DNA of 64,000 bases, from positions 1 through 64,000 of the forward strand of contig CAILMF010000066.1 of the NCBI GenBank assembly GCA_903835235.1, written 5' to 3'. The notes under the pieces were generated by a model. It saw only the letters and a program-made list of their open reading frames with translations. It searched no databases and was not told the DNA's origin. Positions 55,829 to 64,000 of the stretch are shown one piece after another. The position numbers were made by a program, and so were the translations under genes. The DNA comes from an uncultured Rhodospirillales bacterium (GTDB lineage: Bacteria; Pseudomonadota; Alphaproteobacteria; Acetobacterales; Acetobacteraceae). The stretch's first letter is position 1, and each line of letters opens with the position of its first letter.

Positions 55829-56560
55829 CTACATGCCCGCCAGCACCTGCTCCACCGGCCCGTCATCCACGATCCGCCCGCCCTGCAGGCGAATGGCGCG
55901 GGTGCACCAGGCGCGCACCACGTCCATGCTGTGGCTGGCCAGCACCAGGATCTCGGCGTTGCGGACCAACTCCTCCAGCCGCTGCTGCGCGCGGGCCATG
56001 AAGTCGGCATCGCCGGCCGAGAACCATTCGTCCATCAGCAGCACTTCCGGCTGCATCACCGTGGCGATGGCGAAGGACAGCCGCACCTGCATGCCGGCCG
56101 AATAGGTCCGCATCGGCACGTCCAGGAAATCGGCCAGGCCACTGAAGGCGCCGGCCTCCACCGCCATCGCCTCGCTCTGCTTCTGGTCCAGCCCCCGGAA
56201 CAGGCCGCGCAAGACGATGTTCTCGCGCCCCGTCGCCTCGGAATCCATGCCGGCGGAGGGGTCGATCAACGAGCCGATCCGGCCCTCGACCAGCAGCTTG
56301 CCCCCGACCGGCTCATACACGCCGGCCAGGGTGCGCAGCAGCGTGGTCTTGCCGGCCCCGTTGTGGCCCACCAGGGCCACGCGCTCCCCGCTGCGGATGT
56401 CGAAGCTCAGGTCGTTCAGCGCGGCCACCACCACGCGGTTGCTGCTGTCGGTCCGCAGCCGCGGGATGGTGCTGGCCATCAGCCGCTTCTTCAGCGACCG
56501 CGCGCCGACATGATACAGCGGGAAGGCGATCGACAGCCGCTCGGCCAGGATTTGCGGCAT
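55829..56560 (-). CDS. wzt: Polysaccharide export ABC transporter ATPase (Wzt/KpsT type)
   Basis: This 243-residue ATPase has Walker A GHNGAGKTTLL, signature RTYSAGMQVRLSFAIA and Walker B EVLLMDEWFSAGD, with the H-loop ASHSMD. The N-terminal YHVGARSLKKRLM segment is typical of Wzt/KpsT. It lacks the C-terminal carbohydrate-binding domain of long Wzt proteins, so chain-end recognition is not through this subunit, as in capsule (KpsT-like) systems. It follows the permease gene by three bases. Converges with hldE, 20 bases apart. Confidence 0.92.
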   Translation of the reverse strand: MPQILAERLSIAFPLYHVGARSLKKRLMASTIPRLRTDSSNRVVVAALNDLSFDIRSGERVALVGHNGAGKTTLLRTLAGVYEPVGGKLLVEGRIGSLIDPSAGMDSEATGRENIVLRGLFRGLDQKQSEAMAVEAGAFSGLADFLDVPMRTYSAGMQVRLSFAIATVMQPEVLLMDEWFSAGDADFMARAQQRLEELVRNAEILVLASHSMDVVRAWCTRAIRLQGGRIVDDGPVEQVLAGM

Positions 56561-56563
56561 GGT

Positions 56564-57415
56564 TCAGACCCAGAAGGCGATGCGGCCGCGGAACCGCACG
56601 AAGAACGCGAAGCTCAGGGCGCAGACAACGGTGGTGATGCCGCAGGCGGCGGCCCAGATCAGCAGGCTGGGTGATTGGCCCAGCAGCGGCCCGCGCACCA
56701 CCTCCATCAGGTCGAAGACCGGGTTCAGCACCAGCCACACCTGCCGGTCGTGCAGCAGCTCCGGCTTCCAGATCACCGGCGACATGAAGAAGGCCAGCTG
56801 GGTCAGCGTGCCGACGATGGGCCCGATATCACGGAACCGGGCGCAGAGCATGCCGAGGAACATCACCAGGGCGAAGGCATTCAGCACGAACAGCATCAGC
56901 CCGGGTATCGCCAGCAGCGCCGTCAGCCCGGGATTGATGCCGAAGATCAGGAAGACCACCAGGATCAACGGCAGGTTATGCGCGGCGATGACGGCATTGC
57001 GCATCAGGCAGCGCAGCGCGTGCACGGTGAAGGGCAGCGGCAATTGGCGGATGATGCCCTCCGCCACCACCAGGGAGGTGCAGGCCTCGGTGATCAGCTG
57101 GGAGAACACGTTCCACAGGATCAGGCTGACCACCAGGAAGGGCAGGTAGTCGTGCAGGTTTATCTTGAACAGCGTGGAATACAGCAAGCCCAGCGCGATG
57201 AAGGTGACCGCGGTGGACAAGGTCAGCCACATCGGCCCCAGCACCGAGCCACGGTAGCGGTTGCGGATATCCAGCTGCGCCAGCGCCACCGGCAGGCGCC
57301 AGCGGCGGAACCCCAGGCTGAGGTCTTCCAGCGCCCGGCCGATGCGGCGCGGCGCCGAGGAATCGGAGTGGACGACAGGGTCGGGTGCAGCGGCAGCCGG
57401 GGCGGAAAACAACAT
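56564..57415 (-). CDS. wzm: Polysaccharide export ABC transporter permease (Wzm/KpsM type)
   Basis: This 283-residue integral membrane protein has about six membrane segments: TFIALGLLYSTLF, YLPFLVVSLILWNVF, LPLILVVFLIFGI, LLAIPGLMLFVLNAFALVMFL, LAFFMSPVIW and LLIWAAACGITTVVCALSF. The RYRGSVLGPMWLTLSTAVTF block before the first segment is the ABC-2 polysaccharide export signature. With the ATPase at 55829 it would move an undecaprenyl-linked or lipid-linked glycan across the inner membrane. The ATG at 57415 was chosen since the sequence upstream loses coding character. Confidence 0.92.
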   Translation of the reverse strand: MLFSAPAAAAPDPVVHSDSSAPRRIGRALEDLSLGFRRWRLPVALAQLDIRNRYRGSVLGPMWLTLSTAVTFIALGLLYSTLFKINLHDYLPFLVVSLILWNVFSQLITEACTSLVVAEGIIRQLPLPFTVHALRCLMRNAVIAAHNLPLILVVFLIFGINPGLTALLAIPGLMLFVLNAFALVMFLGMLCARFRDIGPIVGTLTQLAFFMSPVIWKPELLHDRQVWLVLNPVFDLMEVVRGPLLGQSPSLLIWAAACGITTVVCALSFAFFVRFRGRIAFWV

Positions 57416-57592
57416 GGCGCGGCCTATAGCCCAGCCACCGGTTGCCAGGAAGGCCCGATGGCAAGCCGCCCCAGGCCCGTGGGAAAGTCGGGTGGCGATC
57501 CTGTCGGCCCAGCGGGACCGTGGTGTACAGGACGCATCCAAACTTTTTTGGCGTGACAGCGTAACCATGATCTGTCATCCGGAGCTGGCGTT

Positions 57593-59014
57593 ATGAGCCC
57601 CTGGATGACGATTCGCCCCGACAATCTTACGGTCGATCAGTGCTTCACGGAAGCAGCCGACCTGCGCGCCGCCTTGCCGCTGTACTGCGCCGCGCCGGCC
57701 GAGCTGGAGACCCTGCTGGCCAGCCTGCCGGCCGCAGCGGCGGCCTTCGCGCGCGCCGTCGGTTTCGCCGCGAAATCCCAGGAATTGCTGCTGCTGCCGG
57801 GCGCCTCCGGGTTGGCCGGCGCCCTGCTCGGGCTGGGCAACCAGGCGCCGGTGCCGGCCAGCTTCGGGGCCCTGCCCCATGCGCTGCCGGCCGGCACCTT
57901 CTGGCGCTTCGCCGGGGATGCCACGCTGCATGAAACCGCCGTGCTCGGCTGGGGCCTGGGGGCCTATCGGTACCGCCACCTGAAGGCGGCCGAACGCGCG
58001 CCGGCGGTACTGGCGCTGCCGCCGGGCTGCGAGGACGCGCTGGTCACCGTGCGCGCCACCTGGCGCGTGCGCGACCTGATCAATACCCCCGCCAACCTGC
58101 TTGGCCCCGCCGAACTGGCCGCCGCCGTGCTGGCGCTGGGCGCCGAACATGGCGCGACCTGCCGCGTGATCGAGGGCAGCGAACTCAGCGACGGTTTTCC
58201 CTGCCTGAACGCCGTCGGCCAGGGCAGCCCCCGCGCCCCGCGCGTTGCCGTGCTGGAATGGGGCGAGCCAGGCGCGCCGCTGGTTGCGCTGTGCGGCAAG
58301 GGCGTCTGCTTCGACACCGGCGGGCTGGACCTGAAGCCTTCCTCGGCGATGCTGCGGATGAAGAAGGACATGGGCGGCGCCGCCATCGCCATCGGCGTGG
58401 CCGAGCTGCTGATGCGCCGTCGCCTGCCGATCCGCCTGCTGCTGCTGGTCGGCGCGGTGGAGAACAGCGTCTCCGGCGCCAGCTTCCGGCCGATGGACGT
58501 GCTGCGCACCCGCGCCGGCCTGACCGTCGAGGTCGGCAACACCGATGCCGAGGGGCGCCTGGTGCTGGCGGACCTGCTGACCTTCGCCGGCGAGCACGAC
58601 CCTGCCCTGACCATCGACTTCGCCACGCTGACCGGCGCTGCCCGGGTGGCCCTGGGGCCGGACCTGCCGGCGCTGTTCGCCAATGACGACCAGCTGGCTG
58701 AAATAGTCCTGCAAGCGGGCGCAATTACGCGTGAGCACGTATGGCGCTTGCCGTTGCACATGGCTTACAACTCGTGGCTGGACAGTAACGTCGCCGACTT
58801 GAACAACGTGTCAAGCAAGCCGATGGCCGGTGCAATCGTCGCCGCGCTGTTTCTGCAACGCTTCGTGAAGCCGGGGCAACGCTGGCTTCACCTCGATATC
58901 TACGCCTGGAATGACGCGACCCGTCCCGCACACCCGGAAGGCGGTGAAGCACAGGCCATGCGTACAGTTGCACTGGCGATCCAAGACGGCCTGGCTGCTG
59001 CGGCAGGACGGTAA
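57593..59014 (+). CDS. Leucyl aminopeptidase family (M17)
   Basis: This 473-residue cytosolic metallo-aminopeptidase has the metal- and substrate-binding segments CGKGVCFDTGGLDLKP (Lys, Asp), MKKDMGGAAIAIG, and the family signature NTDAEGRLVLADLL. The N-terminal domain is short, as in PepB-like members. The start has GGAG eight bases upstream. From about base 58697 to the stop many codons end in A or T (GAA, ATA, CAA, ATT, GTA, TTG, AGT), unlike the first 360 codons, while the protein still matches the family to its end. This points to recombination within the gene. Confidence 0.92.
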   Translation: MSPWMTIRPDNLTVDQCFTEAADLRAALPLYCAAPAELETLLASLPAAAAAFARAVGFAAKSQELLLLPGASGLAGALLGLGNQAPVPASFGALPHALPAGTFWRFAGDATLHETAVLGWGLGAYRYRHLKAAERAPAVLALPPGCEDALVTVRATWRVRDLINTPANLLGPAELAAAVLALGAEHGATCRVIEGSELSDGFPCLNAVGQGSPRAPRVAVLEWGEPGAPLVALCGKGVCFDTGGLDLKPSSAMLRMKKDMGGAAIAIGVAELLMRRRLPIRLLLLVGAVENSVSGASFRPMDVLRTRAGLTVEVGNTDAEGRLVLADLLTFAGEHDPALTIDFATLTGAARVALGPDLPALFANDDQLAEIVLQAGAITREHVWRLPLHMAYNSWLDSNVADLNNVSSKPMAGAIVAALFLQRFVKPGQRWLHLDIYAWNDATRPAHPEGGEAQAMRTVALAIQDGLAAAAGR

Positions 59015-59132
59015 CGAAATTGGCATCGCCAAGGAACTAAACGGACCGCTGGGCTCTTTTCATCGAGAGAACACGATCCATCTGATAACTTCGTCCATTC
59101 CGCCGAAGGCATCGATTCGCCGTCGTCGGGAT

Positions 59133-59151
59133 GGGCCTTCCGGCCCCTTTT
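59133..59151 (+). terminator. Short GC hairpin with T tract before the MarR gene
   Basis: GGGCC-TTCC-GGCCC is followed by CTTTT. It lies 119 bases past the aminopeptidase stop and only 20 bases before the MarR gene start, so it is either a terminator of the first gene or an attenuator in the leader of the second. Confidence 0.4.
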
Positions 59152-59170
59152 GGGCGAGGAGATAGGAACC

Positions 59171-59584
59171 ATGGCCGTACAGAGCAACCCCGACCAGCTG
59201 GTCGGCATCCTTCGAGACACCGTTGTCGCCCTGGTGCGACGCGACGGTCCTGACCTTTCGGCGCGCCAGCTCGGCGTGTTCCTGACGGTCTACCTGACCG
59301 ACGGTCCGCACACGGTGCGTGGCCTGGCCGCCGAGCTCAACGTCTCCAAGCCCGCGATCACCCGCGCGCTGGACCGTCTGGGCGAGCTGGACCTGGCCCG
59401 CCGCAAGGTGGACCCGATGGACCGCCGCAGCATTCTGGTGCAGCGCACGCTGAAGGGCACCGCCTTCCTGCGCGACATGCGCCAGATCATGGTGGAAGCC
59501 GAGCAGAACACCCGGGACATGCCGGCTGCCTCGGGCGAAGCCGCCAATGGCGAACCCACCGGCAGCTCGCGCAAGGCCGGCTGA
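59171..59584 (+). CDS. MarR-family transcriptional regulator
   Basis: This 137-residue winged-helix DNA-binding protein has RQLGVFLTVYLTDGPHTVRG, LAAELNVSKPAITRALDRLG (recognition helix) and the wing DPMDRRSILVQRT. The C-terminal tail (about 25 residues, Gly/Ser/Ala-rich) is likely disordered. MarR proteins repress genes until a ligand, often a phenolic compound, binds; target and ligand are unknown here. The ATG at 59171 with AGGAGA upstream is preferred to one seven codons earlier. Confidence 0.88.
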   Translation: MAVQSNPDQLVGILRDTVVALVRRDGPDLSARQLGVFLTVYLTDGPHTVRGLAAELNVSKPAITRALDRLGELDLARRKVDPMDRRSILVQRTLKGTAFLRDMRQIMVEAEQNTRDMPAASGEAANGEPTGSSRKAG

Positions 59585-59608
59585 CCCGGCTGGGCCTCGC
59601 CGGCCGGC

Positions 59609-60541
59609 TCAATAGCCGGCGGCGAAGTCCACCAGGTTCAGCAACGGGGCGCCCGCACGGGCGCGCCGGATATTCTCCACCACCTGAGGGGCAACGCTCT
59701 CAGGGATGGTGATGCTCGCGGCATGTGGCGTCATGACCACCTTGGGATGCGCCCAGAACGGGTGCGCCGCCGGCAGCGGTTCCGGTTCGAACACATCCAG
59801 GGCCGCGCCCGCCACCTGGCCGCTCGCCAGCGCCGCCAGCAGCGCGTCATCGACCACATGGCCACCGCGTGCCGCGTTCAGCACGAAGGCGCCGCGCGGC
59901 AGCAGCCCCAGCGTGCGGGCATTGATGATGCCGCGCGTGTCCGGCGTCAGCGGCAGCAGGCAGACCAGGAAGTCGCTCTGCGCCAGCATGGCGTCCAGCC
60001 CGGCGGCACCGTGGAAGCCCTGCACGCCCGGCAGTGTCTTCTCCCGCCGGCTCCAGCCCGCCACAGGAAAGCCCAGCGCGCCCAGCTTGGCCGCGGCATC
60101 GCTGCCCAGCGCGCCTACGCCCAAAATGCCGATCCGCGTCGCCTCGGTGGCCGGGGCCGGCAACTCGTCCCACACCCGCGCCGCCTGCTGCGCGCGGTAG
60201 GCCTGGTCCTGGCGGTGGAAGCGCAGCACGTTCAGCAGCACCCATTCGGACATGGCACTGGTCAGCAGCCGGTCCACCAGCCGCGCCACCGGAATGCCCG
60301 GCGGCGGCCCCGGCGGGCGCAGCAGGTGGTCCACGCCGGCGCCCATGGAGACGATCAGCTTCAGGTTGGGGTAGCGGCGCAGTTCCGCCATGTCGTGCGC
60401 GGTCCAGCAGACCGCGGCCTCGATATCCTCGGGCGCCCCGGCATCCGGGAACATGCGGATGTCCAGACTGTTGTCCAGCGCCAGCAGGGCGCGCTTCCAG
60501 TCCTGCATGGCATTGGCCTTGGTCGAAAGCAGAATGGCCAT
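59609..60541 (-). CDS. D-2-hydroxyacid dehydrogenase (glyoxylate/hydroxypyruvate reductase A-like)
   Basis: This 310-residue NAD(P)H-dependent reductase of the GhrA type has IGILGVGALGSDAAAKLGALG (Rossmann), WSRREKTLPG (an arginine pair after the second strand favours NADPH), LLPLTPDTRGIIN, LNAARGGHVVDDALL (catalytic Arg), FEPEPLPAAHPFW (catalytic Glu region) and MTPHAASIT (catalytic His). It reduces glyoxylate or hydroxypyruvate. Its start overlaps by one base (TGATG) the stop of the small membrane protein gene. Confidence 0.9.
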   Translation of the reverse strand: MAILLSTKANAMQDWKRALLALDNSLDIRMFPDAGAPEDIEAAVCWTAHDMAELRRYPNLKLIVSMGAGVDHLLRPPGPPPGIPVARLVDRLLTSAMSEWVLLNVLRFHRQDQAYRAQQAARVWDELPAPATEATRIGILGVGALGSDAAAKLGALGFPVAGWSRREKTLPGVQGFHGAAGLDAMLAQSDFLVCLLPLTPDTRGIINARTLGLLPRGAFVLNAARGGHVVDDALLAALASGQVAGAALDVFEPEPLPAAHPFWAHPKVVMTPHAASITIPESVAPQVVENIRRARAGAPLLNLVDFAAGY

Positions 60542-60960
60542 CAGAGTTCTCCGGCGTGCTGGCGAATGAAGGCGCGCCAATCCTCGCGCCGCGTGGCGAC
60601 CTGCTGGGTGCCGTCCGGCAGCGTGGCGATCAGGCTCAGCACGCCCTTCTTCCACAGCGCGTCGAAGGCGCGGATGTCGTTCAGCACCAGGGCGGCGGTG
60701 CGTTCATGCACGGCGGCGGAAATCTTCGGCTGGTACTTGGCCAACCACCACCAGCAGCCCACCGCCAGCACGGCGAAGCCCAGGTAGTAATGGACCGCCC
60801 AGGTGGCGAACATCGACCCGCCGAGCACCAGGGCCGGCGGCCAGACGTTTTCCGCGGCATGATAGACCGGGCTGCCCGGGCTGTTCATCGGCCGGATGGC
60901 GATGCCCAGCCGCATGCCGCGCCCCGCCAGCAGGGTCTTCATCGCCTCGAATTCGTCCAC
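60541..60960 (-). CDS. Conserved small membrane protein of unknown function
   Basis: This is a protein of about 139 residues with one or two membrane segments (PPALVLGGSMFATWAVHYYL and GFAVLAVGCWWWLAKY) and a soluble C-terminal part (ISAAVHERTAALVLNDIRAF onward). I do not recognise the family. The start is uncertain: GTG at 60960 has GGGGAAG just upstream, while GTG 60978 and ATG 60924 (Met at the MKTLLAGRG or nearby Met codons) are alternatives. Coupled to the GhrA-like gene downstream by a TGATG overlap. Confidence 0.6.
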   Translation of the reverse strand: MDEFEAMKTLLAGRGMRLGIAIRPMNSPGSPVYHAAENVWPPALVLGGSMFATWAVHYYLGFAVLAVGCWWWLAKYQPKISAAVHERTAALVLNDIRAFDALWKKGVLSLIATLPDGTQQVATRREDWRAFIRQHAGEL

Positions 60961-61020
60961 GCTTCCCCATCCTGGCACGGCCTACAGCCGGCGGCTGCGT
61001 TCCCGTTCCACGTTATCCAG

Positions 61021-61098
61021 TTGAGCGACTGATTCACGCCCTTCGGTCTTCCACCTCGGACGATCAGGCGCCGTTGAGCGACTGATTCACGCCTTTCG
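61021..61098. repeat. 26-base direct repeat pair
   Basis: TTGAGCGACTGATTCACGCC followed by C/T and TTCGG occurs at 61021-61046 and 61073-61098. Between them, 61051-61070 is a near-copy (one mismatch) of 61218-61237, which covers the 3' end of yejF. The palindromic repeat copy B lies between the latter pair. Confidence 0.75.
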
Positions 61099-61104
61099 GC
61101 GCAG

Positions 61105-61216
61105 GAGCAATATCCGATCTGATGAAGGCATCAGAACGGATTTCTTGCTCTGCAACCTATTGCAACTACAGCACGAAGTCCCCCTCCCCTGCTTCAGGGT
61201 GAAGGGATGGTGCTGT
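61105..61216. repeat. Composite two-hairpin palindromic repeat, copy B
   Basis: Hairpin 1 has outer arms GAGCAA/TTGCTC (61105-61110/61145-61150) and a 12-base inner stem with one mismatch (61113-61124/61129-61140). Hairpin 2 has outer arms ACAGCAC/GTGCTGT (61168-61174/61210-61216) around an imperfect CCCTxCCC/AGGGTGAAGGGA core. The layout matches copy A at 3474-3578. Confidence 0.75.
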
Positions 61217-61230
61217 ACCACCTCGGGCGA

Positions 61231-62847
61231 TCAGGCGCTGAGATCGAAGGCCGCAGCCATCAATGCGCGGGTATAGGGCTGAACCGGGGCCGCCGTCAGC
61301 CTCTCGGCCTCGCCTGCCTCCACCACCAGGCCATCCTTCAGCACGATGATCCGGTGCGCCAGGGCGCGCACAACCCGTAGGTCATGGCTGATGAACAGGT
61401 AGGCCAGCCGATGCCGCAGCTGCAAATCCCGCAGCAAATCCACCACCTGGGCCTGCACGGAAACGTCCAGCGCGCTGGTCGGCTCGTCCAGCACCAGGAA
61501 GCGCGGCTTCAGCACAAGGGCGCGGGCGATAGCTAGGCGCTGCCGCTGGCCGCCGCTGAACTCATGCGGGTAGCGATGCCGCGCCTCGGGGTCCAGGCCG
61601 ACTTCTGCCAGTGCTTCGGCCACCCGCACCGCCCGCGCCGCATCGTCCAGGCCCGGCGCATGCACCTCCAGCCCTTCGCCGACAATCTCCCCAGCGGAAA
61701 GCCGCGGCGAGAGCGAGCCGAAGGGGTCCTGGAACACCACCTGCATCCGCGCCCGAAACGGCCGCATCGCGCCTGGCCCCAGCGCCTCGATCCGCTGGCC
61801 CTCAAAGCTGATCGCCCCGGTGCTGGCCTGCAACCGCAGCAGGGCCAGGCCCAGCGTGGTCTTGCCCGAGCCGGATTCGCCGACCAGCCCCAGTGTCTCG
61901 CCCTCCCGCAGGTCCAGCGAAACACCATCCACCGCGCGCACCTGGCCGACCACACGCCGCAGCAGCCCGCGCCGGATCGGGAAATGCACTTTTATCCCCT
62001 CCGCATGCAGCAATGGCTGCGCATCCGCGGGCACCGGCGCCGGCCGGCCGCGCGGCTGGGTGGCCAGCAGCATCCGCGTGTAAGCGTGGCGCGGCGCGGC
62101 GAAGACCTCGGCGGTGCGGCCCTGCTCCACCGCCAGGCCATGCTGCATCACCACCACCCGGTCGGCATGACGGCGCACGATCGCCAGGTCATGGGTGATC
62201 AGCAGCAGCGCCAGTTGCCGTTCCCGCTTCAGCTTTTCCAGCAGGTCGAGAATCTGTGCCTGGATGGTCACGTCCAGCGCGGTGGTCGGCTCATCGGCGA
62301 TCAGCAGCCTGGGGTCATTGGCCAGGGCGCCGGCGATCATCACCCGCTGGCGCTGGCCGCCGGAAAGCTGATGCGGGTAGGCGCCCATGCGTTCCTCGGC
62401 ATTGCCCAGCCCGGCCTGATGCAGCAGGTCCAGCACCCGCGCCCGCAGCGCCTCCCTCACCAGCGGCCGATGCAGCGTTACTGCCTCACCCACTTGGCGG
62501 CCGATATGATGCAGCGGGTTCAGGCTGGTCATCGGCTCCTGGAACACCATGCCGGCCACGCCGCCGCGCAGCCGGTGCAGCGCATCCTCGTCGGCGCCCA
62601 GCACCTCGGTGCCATCCAGCACAATGCTGCCCGTGGGGTTGGCCCCCGCCGCCGGCAGCAGCCGCAGTACCGAAAGCGCCGTGACGGATTTGCCGGAGCC
62701 GCTCTCGCCCACCAGCGCCACCGTCTCGCCGGGGTTCACGTGGAAGGTAACGCCATGCACCACCTGGCGGCCGTTGAAGGTCACGCTCAGGTTCTCGACG
62801 GCCAGCAACGGCGCCGCAGTTGCGGCAAGCGGGATCGGCGGCGCCAT
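61231..62847 (-). CDS. yejF: Peptide ABC transporter ATPase, two fused nucleotide-binding domains
   Basis: This 538-residue protein contains two complete ABC ATPases: domain 1 with [34 protein letters not shown] and [14 protein letters not shown]; domain 2 from about 285 with [34 protein letters not shown] and [14 protein letters not shown]. This is the YejF arrangement of the family-5 (microcin C/oligopeptide type) importer. Each domain ends in an Opp-type C-terminal extension with PYTRALM-like sequence. Its start overlaps the yejE stop by one base (TGATG). The downstream end is followed by repeats. Confidence 0.94.
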   Translation of the reverse strand: MAPPIPLAATAAPLLAVENLSVTFNGRQVVHGVTFHVNPGETVALVGESGSGKSVTALSVLRLLPAAGANPTGSIVLDGTEVLGADEDALHRLRGGVAGMVFQEPMTSLNPLHHIGRQVGEAVTLHRPLVREALRARVLDLLHQAGLGNAEERMGAYPHQLSGGQRQRVMIAGALANDPRLLIADEPTTALDVTIQAQILDLLEKLKRERQLALLLITHDLAIVRRHADRVVVMQHGLAVEQGRTAEVFAAPRHAYTRMLLATQPRGRPAPVPADAQPLLHAEGIKVHFPIRRGLLRRVVGQVRAVDGVSLDLREGETLGLVGESGSGKTTLGLALLRLQASTGAISFEGQRIEALGPGAMRPFRARMQVVFQDPFGSLSPRLSAGEIVGEGLEVHAPGLDDAARAVRVAEALAEVGLDPEARHRYPHEFSGGQRQRLAIARALVLKPRFLVLDEPTSALDVSVQAQVVDLLRDLQLRHRLAYLFISHDLRVVRALAHRIIVLKDGLVVEAGEAERLTAAPVQPYTRALMAAAFDLSA

Positions 62848-63878
62848 CAGCGTCCACCCCCCGGCAGTCGCCTGGGGTCGAAGGCGTCACGCACCGCCTC
62901 GCCGATGAAGATCAGCAGGGTCAGCACGCCGCCCAGTACCAGGAAACCCGTAAAAGCCAGCCAGGGCGCCTGCAGGTTGCTCTTGCCCTGGGAAAGCAGC
63001 TCGCCGAGCGAGGGATACCCCGGCGGAAAGCCAAACCCCAGAAAGTCGAGCGAGGCCAGGATGGTCACGCTGCCCGAGAGGATGAAGGGCAGGAAGGTCA
63101 GCGTCGCCACCATGGCGTTGGGCAGGATGTGCCGCCACATCAGCCGCACGTCTGAAACACCCAGCGCCCGCGCCGCCCGCACATAGTCCAGGTTGCGCCC
63201 GCGCAGGAACTCGGCGCGCACCACGCCGGTCAGCGCCATCCAGCTGAAGGCCAGCAGGAACAGCAGCAGCACCCAGAACCCCGGTTGGATCATGCTGCCG
63301 AGGATGATCAGCAGGTAAAGTTGCGGCATGCCGGACCAGACCTCGATGAAGCGCTGGAACAGCAAATCCGTGGTGCCGCCGTAGAAGCCCTGCACCGCCC
63401 CGGCCGCAATGCCGATGGCGGACGACGCCAAGGTCAGCGAAAACCCGAACAGAATCGCCAGCCGCAGCCCGTAGATCACGCGCGCCAGCACGTCCCGCGC
63501 CTGGTCGTCGGTGCCCAGCGGGTTGCGCCAGCTCGGCGGCGCCGGGCTGGGGCGGCCCAGGTCGCGGATCACGGTGCGGTAGTCGTATTCCACCAGCGGC
63601 CACAGCATCCAGCCGCGGGCGCGCACCTCCCGGACCAGGGTTTCGTCATGCCAGTCGGCCTCGGTCGGCAGGCCATCGGCCAGCACGTCGCTTTCGGCAT
63701 AGTCGCTGAGCACCGGGACCAGCATGCGGCCATCCACCCAGACCAGCAGTGGCTTGTCGTTGGCGATGAACTCGGCACACAGCGTGACCGCGAACAACCC
63801 GAGGAACACCCACAGGCTGACCCAGCCGCGCCGGTTGCCCCTGAAGTTCGCCAGTCGGCGCTGGTTCAGCGGCGTCAT
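62847..63878 (-). CDS. yejE: Peptide ABC transporter permease
   Basis: This 343-residue permease begins NQRRLANFRGNRRGWVSLWVF with a first membrane segment, followed by a long periplasmic loop characteristic of YejE (AESDVLADGLPTEADWHDET), then PLGTDDQARDVLARVIYGLR and five further segments, with the EAA loop in ARALGVSDVRLMWRHILPNA. It pairs with YejB and YejF for uptake of peptides or related compounds. Overlaps yejB and yejF by one base each. Confidence 0.94.
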   Translation of the reverse strand: MTPLNQRRLANFRGNRRGWVSLWVFLGLFAVTLCAEFIANDKPLLVWVDGRMLVPVLSDYAESDVLADGLPTEADWHDETLVREVRARGWMLWPLVEYDYRTVIRDLGRPSPAPPSWRNPLGTDDQARDVLARVIYGLRLAILFGFSLTLASSAIGIAAGAVQGFYGGTTDLLFQRFIEVWSGMPQLYLLIILGSMIQPGFWVLLLFLLAFSWMALTGVVRAEFLRGRNLDYVRAARALGVSDVRLMWRHILPNAMVATLTFLPFILSGSVTILASLDFLGFGFPPGYPSLGELLSQGKSNLQAPWLAFTGFLVLGGVLTLLIFIGEAVRDAFDPRRLPGGGR

Positions 63879-64000
63879 CAGCCGCGGCTCTCGAAGTCGA
63901 TGCGCGGGTCCACCAGCGTGTAGGTGAAGTCGCCGACGATCTGCATCACCAGGCCGAGCAGGGTGAAGACGTAGAGCGTGCCGAACATCAACGGATAGTC
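63878..64000 (-). CDS. yejB: Peptide ABC transporter permease, C-terminal end
   Basis: The last 40 residues of a permease that runs off the right edge. A membrane segment ([20 protein letters not shown]) and the ending [17 protein letters not shown] match the YejB C-terminus. It overlaps yejE by one base (TGATG), fixing the operon order yejB-yejE-yejF. A YejA-type binding protein, if present, would be outside the window. Confidence 0.85.
   Translation of the reverse strand, partial: DYPLMFGTLYVFTLLGLVMQIVGDFTYTLVDPRIDFESRG

Overview
This is a very GC-rich window from an alphaproteobacterial chromosome. The many Bug/TctC-type periplasmic receptors, paired acyl-CoA dehydrogenases, a Thermus/Rickettsia-type isocitrate dehydrogenase and the high-GC codon use suggest an Acetobacteraceae (Roseomonas-like) organism; this placement is inferred from gene content, since no rRNA is present. 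I see no tRNA or rRNA genes, CRISPR arrays, phage genes or intact insertion sequences.

Layout. 1-1417: the 3' end of an ABC ATPase with degraded catalytic motifs, then a Tat-exported superoxide dismutase. 1827-8243 (minus): two tandem, closely related family-5 solute-binding proteins, each behind a sigma54-like promoter motif, an acyl-CoA synthetase and a Bug receptor. 8448-12107 (plus): isocitrate dehydrogenase and a FecR/DUF6600-type exported protein. 12257-20212 (minus): a catabolic block with a Bug receptor, small lipoprotein, amidase, two acyl-CoA dehydrogenases flanking an enoyl-CoA hydratase/isomerase, a MOSC protein and both subunits of a 3-oxoacid CoA-transferase.

20304-38036 is the first surface-polysaccharide block. 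The minus-strand part makes nucleotide sugars (GDP-mannose dehydratase, GDP-fucose synthase, a second GMD-like enzyme, UDP-glucuronate decarboxylase) and carries glycosyltransferases, FkbM-type methyltransferases and a DUF6165 protein. One FkbM-like gene is split by an in-frame TAG. A plus-strand trio follows: sugar C-methyltransferase, GMD-like SDR and a GT9-like protein. Between the two parts lies about 1.1 kb of lower-GC DNA without a convincing gene.

38229-47050 (minus) is acyl-CoA and carboxylate metabolism (MaoC hydratase, Bug receptor, PEP-mutase family enzyme, ADP-forming acyl-CoA ligase, nitroreductase, thiolase-like protein with an OB-fold partner), then a lipoprotein lytic transglycosylase with a SPOR domain.

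47472-57415 is the second polysaccharide block. A five-gene minus-strand operon with start-stop overlaps (rfbF, rfbG, C-methyltransferase, 3,5-epimerase, SDR) looks like a complete route from glucose-1-phosphate to a CDP-activated, C-methyl-branched 6-deoxyhexose. Divergent from it are a glycosyltransferase and gmhA-gmhB-hldE for ADP-heptose, then a Wzm/Wzt-type polysaccharide exporter on the minus strand. 57593-60960: an M17 aminopeptidase whose 3' third changes codon use abruptly, a MarR regulator, a GhrA-like dehydrogenase and a small membrane protein. 61231-64000 (minus): a YejBEF-type peptide importer running off the window. A two-hairpin palindromic repeat occurs at both ends of the window (3474-3578 and 61105-61216).
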